This document shows positions 43,554 to 49,809 of a stretch of 54,105 nucleotides of DNA, piece by piece. Source of the DNA: a virus. The stretch covers positions 3,381 through 57,485 of the IMG/VR virus record IMGVR_UViG_3300002242_000614. One strand, given 5' to 3'. The number at the start of each line of letters is the position of its first letter. The first letter of the stretch is position 1. Both the position numbers and the translations under genes were made by a program. The notes beneath the pieces are model-generated. The model saw nothing but the letters and a program-made list of their open reading frames with translations. It had not been told where the DNA came from and did not search any database.

Positions 43554-44189
43554 ATGTTGAAAATGACATATTTTAAATATCTTTATTTAACTTTAATAAA
43601 CATTTTCTTAAATTTTAAAATCAAATACAAAACTGATATTAAAAAATATAAAATCGAAGAAAGATGGACAGTCAATTTCAAAGAAGGGGATTGTGATGAT
43701 TATACATTGACGAAATTATATTTTTTAATAACACATTTTGGGAAAAAATTATTTAATCCAAAAAATTTATGCATAGCTGAATGCTTTGTTGAAGATGAAG
43801 AGACTGGAGAAGTTGGAGGTGGGGAAGGTCATTTAGTTTTGATTGTCAGAACAAACAAAGGTGATTATGTTCTGGATAATAGATTTCTTATAATTCCACC
43901 ATATTATAAGCAGAGATATTATTATAAAAATATTTTATATGGAAAAGATTGGTATTCGATAAAAAATGATGATCATGAAAAATTTAAATTCAGAAAAACC
44001 AAATTTGAAAAGGCAATATTTAATTTAATATATTTTTTAAGAATATTATTTTTTGGCGTTCCGAGATCTAAAAGCATGATTTTAAAAGAGCTAGTCATTA
44101 TGCCATATGGTTTTTATGATTTATTAAAAAGAAAAAACAAAACCGATGAAGAAAAAGAAATAATAAAATTTTGGGGACTTGAAAAATAA
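43554..44189 (+). CDS. Transglutaminase-like cysteine protease (BTLCP type)
   Basis: A 211-residue protein matching the bacterial transglutaminase-like cysteine proteinase family (DUF920/peptidase C93 type). The catalytic cysteine is in KEGDCDDYTL near residue 46, the histidine in GEGHLVLIVR near 91, and the aspartate in DYVLDNRF near 104-107. A hydrophobic N-terminal stretch (residues 5-22) could be a membrane anchor. It stands alone on the plus strand, with the site AAAGGA, just before the tRNA gene on the other strand. Family members are often linked to secretion or periplasmic processing; the target here is unknown. Confidence 0.8.
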   Translation: MLKMTYFKYLYLTLINIFLNFKIKYKTDIKKYKIEERWTVNFKEGDCDDYTLTKLYFLITHFGKKLFNPKNLCIAECFVEDEETGEVGGGEGHLVLIVRTNKGDYVLDNRFLIIPPYYKQRYYYKNILYGKDWYSIKNDDHEKFKFRKTKFEKAIFNLIYFLRILFFGVPRSKSMILKELVIMPYGFYDLLKRKNKTDEEKEIIKFWGLEK

Positions 44190-44192
44190 TTA

Positions 44193-44278
44193 TGGTGCTC
44201 GGGAAGGGAATCGAACCCTTACGGCCAATGGCCCAGGGATTTTAAGTCCCTTGTGTCTACCAGTTCCACCACCCGAGC
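44193..44278 (-). tRNA. tRNA-Leu (anticodon UAA), CCA encoded
   Basis: The minus strand folds into a class II tRNA: acceptor GCTCGGG/CCCGAGC, D arm with TGGTAGACA, anticodon stem AGGGA/TCCCT with loop CTTAAAA (anticodon TAA), a long variable arm (GGCCATTGGCC region), T arm GGGTTCGATTCCC, discriminator A, and an encoded CCA. The length is 86 bases. It reads UUA/UUG leucine codons, which are frequent in this AT-rich genome. No other tRNA was seen in the window. Confidence 0.96.
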
Positions 44279-44287
44279 ATCATAAAA

Positions 44288-44485
44288 TCAATAATTATCC
44301 AAAATAGTTGAAAGTTCATTAATTGTGTTTTTCATATTTTTCAATGTTTTCTTCATTGCACACATATTTCTATTTTCAAAGAAATCATCGAATTTATCAA
44401 GATGTTCAACCAAATCCCTCACTAGTAGATCTATATTTTTAATATCTGAATCATATATTGCTTCTGAAACTTTTTGTTTGATCAT
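44288..44485 (-). CDS. Small helical hypothetical protein
   Basis: A 65-residue, all-helical protein with charged heptads. The start is ATG 44485, six bases after rc GGGAG. It ends ten bases before the tRNA gene, so the two may be co-transcribed. Function unknown. Confidence 0.65.
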   Translation of the reverse strand: MIKQKVSEAIYDSDIKNIDLLVRDLVEHLDKFDDFFENRNMCAMKKTLKNMKNTINELSTILDNY

Positions 44486-44516
44486 AATCAACTCCCTTCA
44501 AAAAATATAAATTAAT

Positions 44517-45236
44517 TTAATTATTCTCATATGTTAACCCAAATATATTTATATCAATCCCATCAAATAATACATTATAATTGAACAGAAATTGTCCTTT
44601 CTTTTCAGCGTGTACTGAAAATGAAACATCTTCTTCATTTTCAATCATGAAAGCATCTGATGGAAAGAACATTTCAAAATCAATATTTTCAACCATATCA
44701 ATATTATCTATAAAAACCATATTTTGATCTTTTGAAAGAGAATCAACCATAATGGATGCTTTGCCATCTTTTGATTTCAATTTCAAACTGTCTATATCAA
44801 ATATCTGTAATGCCACTCTTATTCTATCTGAAATTATTTTAGGTATGCTTGTTTTTAAAATGCAATTTTTGTAAAAAATATCATAAATATTATCAATGCT
44901 TTCAATATATGGAGTTTGGCAATATGATGAATCTGTTTTGTTTATTGTTAATTTTGAATATCCATCTTTAATAATTAAGGATTTATCGTCAACCTCTATT
45001 TTTACATCATCTCTGAATGTCTCAAATAATTTGATCTTTCTTTTCATATCATGAAAATTAAAAGTGAGTTCTCCAAGAATATCAACTAAATTTATATCAT
45101 AAACAACTCTTCTTGAATCATCATATTGTGCAATTCTTCCATTTTTTATATCTATGAATGTCATGTTTTCTTTTAATATTTTAAACAATTTCACAACCGT
45201 TGAAAAATCTTTCCCTAAAACGTCAATGCTATACAT
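44517..45236 (-). CDS. Candidate sliding clamp (T4 gp45/PCNA type)
   Basis: A 239-residue acidic protein with the size and beta/alpha rhythm of gp45 and PCNA: two similar halves of alternating strands, a central linker near 120, and a C-terminal strand (DGIDINIFGLTYENN) that resembles the closing strand of gp45-type clamps. A clamp is expected because a clamp-loader gene is at 49810. No residue is diagnostic by eye, so the call is moderately sure. It overlaps the gene at 45229-45432 by 8 bases. Confidence 0.65.
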   Translation of the reverse strand: MYSIDVLGKDFSTVVKLFKILKENMTFIDIKNGRIAQYDDSRRVVYDINLVDILGELTFNFHDMKRKIKLFETFRDDVKIEVDDKSLIIKDGYSKLTINKTDSSYCQTPYIESIDNIYDIFYKNCILKTSIPKIISDRIRVALQIFDIDSLKLKSKDGKASIMVDSLSKDQNMVFIDNIDMVENIDFEMFFPSDAFMIENEEDVSFSVHAEKKGQFLFNYNVLFDGIDINIFGLTYENN

Positions 45237-45432
45237 TTGACATCATTTCCTTTCGTGTTTTATTGATTTTTATTTTTCCCTTTGTATAATATTTTTTTAA
45301 ATATTTATAATATTGTTCTCTTTTGAATAATACAGTTTTTCCAATGCCTATCAATTTTCTTAGATTTTGAATTAATTCTTCATCTCCTCTTAACAATTCT
45401 TTTTTTAATGATTTAGCCATTTTTCCATTCAC
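45229..45432 (-). CDS. Small basic protein, coupled to the clamp gene
   Basis: A 67-residue basic helical protein. The likely start is GTG 45432, eight bases after rc AAAGGAG; the next ATG (45420) is too far from the site. Its stop overlaps the start of the candidate clamp. T4 carries a small protein near gp45 (RpbA); I see no specific likeness to it. Confidence 0.6.
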   Translation of the reverse strand: MNGKMAKSLKKELLRGDEELIQNLRKLIGIGKTVLFKREQYYKYLKKYYTKGKIKINKTRKEMMSNV

Positions 45433-45453
45433 AACAATTTCTCCTTTCAATTA

Positions 45454-45825
45454 TCATGAAAAAATTATTTTAATATATTTCTTCCCTTTCTCATTTATAT
45501 ATTTAATATCAAAAATATAGTCAAAATTCAATTCTATATATTTGAGAAATGTAATTATATATTCATTCCTCTTTTTTAACTCTTCAATATCATTGAAAAA
45601 TAATATTAAACAATATTTATTGTTATTTAATAATGCGAATGAATTTATGTTGGATATGATGTTTTGGGATTCCCCAGAAAATGAAATGATATCTTCATAA
45701 GATATATCATCAAATTGATGATCAATTGTTTTGGCTGAATCTATGATCTTCTTTAGATTTTTATTTATGATTTCTATTTCTATTTCCGAAATATTCGATT
45801 TCTCTTTAGTTCCTTTTTTAGCCAT
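45454..45825 (-). CDS. Hypothetical protein
   Basis: A 123-residue protein with a basic start and a mixed alpha/beta body (YCLILFFNDIEELKKRNEY near 71-89). It starts at ATG with rc AAAGGTG eight bases upstream. It is the first gene of the candidate clamp operon. No family is recognised. Confidence 0.65.
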   Translation of the reverse strand: MAKKGTKEKSNISEIEIEIINKNLKKIIDSAKTIDHQFDDISYEDIISFSGESQNIISNINSFALLNNNKYCLILFFNDIEELKKRNEYIITFLKYIELNFDYIFDIKYINEKGKKYIKIIFS

Positions 45826-45870
45826 TTATAAACACCTTTCTTATATTTCGATGATATCTAAACATGTCTT

Positions 45871-45881
45871 TTAATATATAG
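45871..45881 (-). promoter_or_regulatory. Possible promoter for the clamp operon
   Basis: On the minus strand CTATATATTAA lies about 45 bases upstream of the first clamp-operon gene, 10 bases after TTGACA. The core resembles the recurring TATATATA motif. It is back to back with the plus-strand motif at 45929, as expected for a divergent intergenic region. Confidence 0.4.
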
Positions 45882-45928
45882 GAATAGTTTTGTCAAGTAT
45901 TTTTATGAATAAAAAACTATTTGAAATT

Positions 45929-45949
45929 GCTATATATATTAATAAATAG
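45929..45949 (+). promoter_or_regulatory. Promoter-like motif before the GC-rich island
   Basis: GCTATATATATT, followed by AATAAATAG, lies just before the structured leader of the MYG1-like gene. It shares GCTATATATATT with the motif at 12028 on the other strand and closely resembles those at 47125 and 48397. Confidence 0.55.
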
Positions 45950-45960
45950 TAGTATAAGGC

Positions 45961-46025
45961 TTGTCTTCGGTAAAGGCCAGTTCTCTCGGGGGGAGAATGT
46001 TTGGAGCTACACTGACCGAAGACAA
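45961..46025 (+). ncRNA. Structured leader RNA, element 1
   Basis: Eleven-base arms TTGTCTTCGGT (45961-45971) and ACCGAAGACAA (46015-46025) pair perfectly. Directly inside, CAGT (45978-45981) pairs with ACTG (46011-46014), with a 6-base bulge on the 5-prime side. An inner hairpin TCTC/GAGA encloses a G-rich loop. The element lies between a promoter-like motif and the MYG1-like gene in a region far richer in G+C than the flanks. No known riboswitch class is recognised. Confidence 0.6.
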
Positions 46026-46054
46026 TGGCACCCCGTTTATTAACCATTAACGTC

Positions 46055-46126
46055 CCCGTCAACAATACGGGATATAAACCGAGGGTGATATCGTCCTCGG
46101 GGAAGTTCTCGGAATAACTTGACGGG
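46055..46126 (+). promoter_or_regulatory. Structured leader element 2 with alternative pairings before the RBS
   Basis: CCCGTCAA (46055-46062) pairs with TTGACGGG (46119-46126), enclosing a hairpin CCGAGG/CCTCGG (46079-46100). The same CCCGT can instead pair with a nearby ACGGG (46067-46071) across a 7-base loop. The outer 3-prime arm ends three bases before the ribosome site GGAGGG of the MYG1-like gene, so the choice of fold could affect translation. This is a riboswitch-like layout; a ligand cannot be guessed. Confidence 0.55.
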
Positions 46127-46138
46127 CCGGAGGGTGCG

Positions 46139-46975
46139 ATGGTTAAGTACATCGTCACTCACTCCGGGGGAGCTCACCGGGATGAGATCCTGGCGGTTGC
46201 CCTCGCTCTCAACGTAGAGAAATTCGTTGGGACTCCGAGGGTATATCGCCGGGATCCGAATCCCGGTGAGTTCGAGGACCCCCAAGTCCTCGTCCTTGAC
46301 GTAGGGCTGAGGCACGAGCCGACGCTCAACAACTTCGACCATCATCAGATGGAACCGAAGGTTGAGACGGCTGAGTGCGCGCTCAGTCTCTATGCCAAGG
46401 CAAGAGGACTTGAGGATTCCCTCAGGTACCAGAAATGGTACCGCACAAGCATCATTCTTGATGCTTGTGGGCCGTTTAAAACGGCGGGGGATCTGGGGTT
46501 GCCTCGTTTTCCGATGGAGCTGTTGTCTCCCATCGAAAGCGTTCTCATAGACGCTTTCCAGGGATGCGGCTCCGAGGTTAACGAGGCCGTCCTTGAGATC
46601 CTGGCGGGTCTCGGCAAGCGTATTCTGGCGAAAGCCAAAGAATACGTTTCCATAATCGAAGACCTTAAAAGCAAGGTCAAAATTATGGATATTGCCGGGG
46701 TCCAGGCCCTTGTTCTTGAGCAATCAGGAACAAAAGGGCTACAGGATCTTAGGGATGACCTCTTCCCGCAGGCTGGGATTTCCATTCTCCACGATGACCG
46801 TGGAGATGGATGGATCCTCTATCGTTTCAATGACGATAGAAGGGTCGATTTCAGCCTGCTGGGGGAGGACCCTAGAGTCCTCTTCGCCCACAAGGGGGGT
46901 TTTATTGCCAAAACCCTCCATCGGCTACCTCTTAATGAGGTGGTCGAGCTTGCTGCCAAAGGCGTAATAGCCTAG
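46139..46975 (+). CDS. MYG1-like DHH-type phosphoesterase (UPF0160)
   Basis: A 278-residue protein of the MYG1/UPF0160 family. The N-terminal metal motif THSGGAHRDE (7-16; MYG1 THxGxxHxDE) and NFDHHQ near 64-69 (the DHH motif) are clear, with further acidic residues in DVGLRHEP. MYG1 relatives are DHH-superfamily 3-prime to 5-prime RNA exonucleases or nanoRNases. The gene is visibly GC-rich compared with the AT-rich genome, is on the plus strand, and has a strong ribosome site (GGAGGG). It is shorter than eukaryotic MYG1 (about 380). Recent transfer is likely. Confidence 0.85.
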   Translation: MVKYIVTHSGGAHRDEILAVALALNVEKFVGTPRVYRRDPNPGEFEDPQVLVLDVGLRHEPTLNNFDHHQMEPKVETAECALSLYAKARGLEDSLRYQKWYRTSIILDACGPFKTAGDLGLPRFPMELLSPIESVLIDAFQGCGSEVNEAVLEILAGLGKRILAKAKEYVSIIEDLKSKVKIMDIAGVQALVLEQSGTKGLQDLRDDLFPQAGISILHDDRGDGWILYRFNDDRRVDFSLLGEDPRVLFAHKGGFIAKTLHRLPLNEVVELAAKGVIA

Positions 46976-47004
46976 GCACAAGTTGTGGGTGGCCCCGGTG
47001 CGGT

Positions 47005-47050
47005 TACCACGCCGCCTCAAGAAATGTGGTAGGGGTTTGGCAATAAACCC
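47005..47050 (+). other. Tandem hairpins after the MYG1-like gene
   Basis: TACCAC (47005-47010) pairs with GTGGTA (47026-47031), and GGGTTT (47033-47038) with AAACCC (47045-47050). Together with the terminator hairpin just downstream they form a three-hairpin 3-prime region of about 75 bases. It could be a stabilising 3-prime UTR or part of a small RNA. Confidence 0.45.
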
Positions 47051-47053
47051 TGG

Positions 47054-47084
47054 GAAGAGGAGGATATCCCACTCTTCTTTTTTG
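47054..47084 (+). terminator. Terminator of the MYG1-like gene
   Basis: GAAGAG pairs with CTCTTC across a loop containing the palindrome GGATATCC, followed by a T-run (TTTTTTG). Confidence 0.75.
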
Positions 47085-47124
47085 TAAAAATATTTTTCTT
47101 TTTAATCATAAAAGATATTAAAAA

Positions 47125-47149
47125 CATTATATATATTTCTTAATGAAAG
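47125..47149 (+). promoter_or_regulatory. Promoter-like motif before the 231-residue gene
   Basis: CATTATATATATTT, then CTTAATGAAAG. Together with about 20 upstream bases (AAAAGATATTAAAAAC) it closely matches the region at 48381-48420, showing a conserved upstream block of about 40 bases before two genes of the island. Confidence 0.55.
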
Positions 47150-47185
47150 ATATAGACATATAACAAAAAATCAAAGGAGACCATT

Positions 47186-47881
47186 ATGAAAACCGCACCA
47201 AACCCCACCCCAAACAGCGTCAAAGAGTCCCTCTCAATTGCCAAGCAGGTCAGGTGTTGTCCTCCTCCCGGCCTGAAGTCCAACGGCTATGAAAAATTTT
47301 TAAAAAAGCACATGGGCCTGTGCCCGTACTGCGGCACGGATCTTTCCATTTATGATAACAATGATGCACCGTGGGAAAAACTCGCAGACCGGCTGCAGAG
47401 GGTGCTGAAAAAAAGTAAATCGGAAGGCCCAATTAAAAAAGGTGAGCTAAGGAGGATTGCATCCAGGCTTGCCGGATGGCGAGATGGTTTTTATTACAAC
47501 CCGCCCCTTGTAATTGTTTATGAAGTAGATGCCGATTTCCCGGAAATTGTGCAGGTCGTACAGGTGTATGACGACATTCTGCTTGCCGGACCCGGGGATC
47601 TAATATTAACCGAAGATATGACCAACGGTACGGGCAGCCTCCTGGTAGAATGCTGGAATTCCTATACCATTAAGGCTTCTTTCTTAGATCCAACAATCTC
47701 TGTATTATCCGAAGAGATTATGGATGCCGTTTGTGAAATGGTGACAAACGAGGCATATACCCCGTCCTGGGCTCTTCTGCCCCCGCCTATGACTGAACAT
47801 GATCCCAGAAGATATTTCCGAAAACTCGAGGTTGATGTGGCCTATACCTTTGGTTCATATGCCGCCTCTGAACTCATCTAA
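47186..47881 (+). CDS. Zinc-finger-like protein of the GC-rich island
   Basis: A 231-residue protein. Near the N-terminus, CCPPPGL, a spaced His and CPYCGTDL (about residues 24-52) resemble the small zinc domain of anti-sigma factors (zf-HC2 type). The remainder is mixed alpha/beta with many acidic residues and no membrane segment. Codon use is G+C-richer than the flanking minus-strand genes. It has its own promoter-like block, a ribosome site (AAAGGAG) and a strong terminator. Function is not established; a regulator binding a sigma-like partner is only a guess. Confidence 0.65.
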   Translation: MKTAPNPTPNSVKESLSIAKQVRCCPPPGLKSNGYEKFLKKHMGLCPYCGTDLSIYDNNDAPWEKLADRLQRVLKKSKSEGPIKKGELRRIASRLAGWRDGFYYNPPLVIVYEVDADFPEIVQVVQVYDDILLAGPGDLILTEDMTNGTGSLLVECWNSYTIKASFLDPTISVLSEEIMDAVCEMVTNEAYTPSWALLPPPMTEHDPRRYFRKLEVDVAYTFGSYAASELI

Positions 47882-47887
47882 CCACAT

Positions 47888-47928
47888 CCCCCCTGCACAT
47901 TACAATAGTGCAGGGGGGCAATTTTTTT
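47888..47928 (+). terminator. Strong terminator
   Basis: A perfect 11-base stem (CCCCCCTGCAC and complement) with a 9-base loop, followed by CAATTTTTTTG. A textbook intrinsic terminator for the 231-residue gene. Confidence 0.95.
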
Positions 47929-47960
47929 GTAACTTTTCAAACAACTTAAGGAGGTGTTAT

Positions 47961-48152
47961 ATGGAAAAATATATAAACATACCACTGTACTGCGAAAAAT
48001 GTCGCCACTGTCTCAGACAAGGCGACATAATGGTTGGTACCGATAAAACTGGAGGTGGGCCAGAAGATTCATATTCCTGTACTAAAAACAGGAACATGAC
48101 ACACTATTGGTTCCACAATACCAACTGCCCAGACTTTGAAGATTATTATTAG
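47961..48152 (+). CDS. Small Cys/His-rich protein
   Basis: A 63-residue protein with cysteines and histidines spaced as a possible zinc-binding knuckle (YCEKCRHC near 10-17, then a cysteine near 40 and HNTNC near 52-56). The start ATG 47961 has a very good site (AAGGAGG, seven bases upstream), which is why I reject the longer upstream frame. A strong terminator follows. Function unknown. Confidence 0.72.
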   Translation: MEKYINIPLYCEKCRHCLRQGDIMVGTDKTGGGPEDSYSCTKNRNMTHYWFHNTNCPDFEDYY

Positions 48153-48168
48153 AATTATTAATTAACAA

Positions 48169-48198
48169 GCAGGGGGCTGATTCAAATCAGTTCCCTGC
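48169..48198 (+). terminator. Terminator after the small Cys-rich gene
   Basis: A 14-base stem (GCAGGG, GG/TT wobble pairs, CTGATT against AATCAG and CCCTGC) with a two-base loop, which in practice will open to four or more. A-T-rich sequence follows. The remaining bases up to 48396 hold no gene. Confidence 0.8.
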
Positions 48199-48396
48199 AC
48201 AAATTTTAATTTTCAAATTTATTAACAGAGTGACAAACATCAAACTAAAATCTCTATTCAAAACAATAATCATGAGAACAAATAAATTCTCTATCACTTT
48301 AATAACAATATCAAAATCAATTTAGTATAATAATATCCCACTCTTTTTTTTTTTTTTTAAAAATAATTCCCCTTATTTATAAAAGATCTTAAAAAC

Positions 48397-48420
48397 GCTA
48401 TATATATAAATTAATGAAAG
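48397..48420 (+). promoter_or_regulatory. Promoter-like motif before the 57-residue gene
   Basis: GCTATATATATAAATTAATG, then AAAG. Preceded by AAAAGATCTTAAAAAC, it matches the block before the 231-residue gene (47107-47149) over about 40 bases. Confidence 0.55.
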
Positions 48421-48463
48421 AAATAGATGAATTAAAATAAATAATGAAAGGAGGTGATGATGT

Positions 48464-48637
48464 ATGAGAATTATAGGTGTAGATAAGAATGGAGTCGTGG
48501 TCTTCTCGGCCACATCTGAATCCGAGGCCCGAAGAAAGCTCCTCGATAGGAGCTGGGGCAGGGGCAGGGATCGGAAGGTTCGCGAGGAGACTGAGGCAAA
48601 CGATGATGTAACCGAGGCGAAGGACACGCCTCGATAA
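48464..48637 (+). CDS. Small charged protein of the GC-rich island
   Basis: A 57-residue protein: a short beta-like start (MRIIGVDKNGVVVFSA), then an Arg/Glu-rich helical part. The G+C content is high. The site AAAGGAGG lies 8 bases before ATG 48464; a competing ATG at 48458 gives only a nine-codon frame. A terminator follows. It was too short and unlike its flanks to be grouped with any known gene. Function unknown. Confidence 0.62.
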   Translation: MRIIGVDKNGVVVFSATSESEARRKLLDRSWGRGRDRKVREETEANDDVTEAKDTPR

Positions 48638-48653
48638 ACAAAAAAAAAAAACC

Positions 48654-48681
48654 ACGGGGCTACCATCATGCCCGTTTTTTT
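48654..48681 (+). terminator. Terminator after the 57-residue gene
   Basis: ACGGG pairs with CCCGT (12-base loop) and is followed by TTTTTTT. It marks the right end of the plus-strand, GC-rich island. The 110 bases up to 48790 hold no gene. Confidence 0.75.
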
Positions 48682-48790
48682 ATCATCGTTTATTTATAAA
48701 ATTTAACTTTATAATCGATGTTAAACAAAAACACAAAACCATTTTTTTGTCCAAAAAATATTATCTACAAATATATTTTTAATCAACATA

Positions 48791-49789
48791 TTAAATTTTA
48801 AATTTATTAACAATAACAGGCATTTCTGCAAAATCTCCCCCAGAAGTATTATAATAAACATCCATTGAATTTAATAAATATGATCTTTCTTTTTTAAATT
48901 TTTTATAATATTCTATTGGGATATTTGAATCGGATAAGACAATCAAATCAAATTTACCAACATATTCATATAATAATATGGAATTTATAATCCCATAAAA
49001 ATTTTGTGATAATGCAGAATAATACCCAAAAATTTTTTTGTCAGTTTTTATAAAATCAAAATATTTTTGAGCATATATATCGAATATTCCTTCCCCGATT
49101 AAAATTCCAGTTCCATTCAAATTTCCATCTATTTTATAATAATCCGGAAACGAATTGGTTTTTTTATTTCCTATAAAAAGTTTATAATATCTAAAATCAT
49201 CAAAAGAATCAATATTTCTACAAACAATCATTGTTTTATGTTCTGTTAAAAATCCAATGAATTTATCTTGGAGAAAATTTATCATATGATTTCTTTTATT
49301 ACCTTTGGGGAAAGATATATTATTTCTTCTTAAAAAATGTTTAAAATCAAAGATTAATCCTTTGATATCATTGAAATCATTTTTTATAAATCCCAATCTT
49401 TTTTTCAAATATATTTTCTTATATGGGAATCTGTCTTTATCATCATCTATTATATAATTTTTATCATACTCTTTTTTTGTAAGAATTTTATCTGTGTGAA
49501 TATATTTTAATTTATCTTCATCAACAAATTTGCCTATCTCTTTTTTATTTAAAGAAAAAACTTTTTTAATAAACTTTCCTATGAATCCATGGCCATCTTT
49601 ACAATCTTTTCTAAAACAATTAAAAATTGGAACTTCCAAAGAAATATAAAGATGATAATGAGATCTTTTTTGTGGGTATTCACAATAGGGACATGGGCAA
49701 ATAATATTTGAAGATGTTATTTTTACATTCTCTTCCCCAAATACATCCTTTAACCTTTCAATAAATTCTTCCTTATAAATTCCAATCAT
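48791..49789 (-). CDS. DnaG-type DNA primase (T4 gp61 type)
   Basis: A 332-residue primase. An N-terminal zinc ribbon is formed by C31, C33, C36 and later C58 and C63. A TOPRIM core is visible from about 225 (GILIGEGIFD, with the catalytic Glu) to 285 (LIVLSDSN, the Asp site). It would make RNA primers for the lagging strand. It lies 20 bases downstream of the clamp-loader gene, with a ribosome site (rc GGAG) before ATG. A second, unrelated LigD-type primase-polymerase is at 20581. Confidence 0.85.
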   Translation of the reverse strand: MIGIYKEEFIERLKDVFGEENVKITSSNIICPCPYCEYPQKRSHYHLYISLEVPIFNCFRKDCKDGHGFIGKFIKKVFSLNKKEIGKFVDEDKLKYIHTDKILTKKEYDKNYIIDDDKDRFPYKKIYLKKRLGFIKNDFNDIKGLIFDFKHFLRRNNISFPKGNKRNHMINFLQDKFIGFLTEHKTMIVCRNIDSFDDFRYYKLFIGNKKTNSFPDYYKIDGNLNGTGILIGEGIFDIYAQKYFDFIKTDKKIFGYYSALSQNFYGIINSILLYEYVGKFDLIVLSDSNIPIEYYKKFKKERSYLLNSMDVYYNTSGGDFAEMPVIVNKFKI

Positions 49790-49809
49790 TTTTTAAAAAT
49801 CTCCGATTA

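Noticed and set aside
46040-46785. Long minus-strand frames opposite the MYG1-like gene
   Set aside because: They arise from the GC-rich coding sequence, have no ribosome sites, and carry no family motif, whereas the plus-strand frame has clear DHH-type motifs.
45950-47084. Group I or group II intron enclosing the MYG1-like gene
   Set aside because: The flanking stems do not show the conserved intron core helices, and there is no interrupted gene on either side.
47799-48152. A longer plus-strand frame covering the small Cys-rich gene
   Set aside because: It runs through a strong terminator and has no site at its start; ATG 47961 with AAGGAGG is far better.
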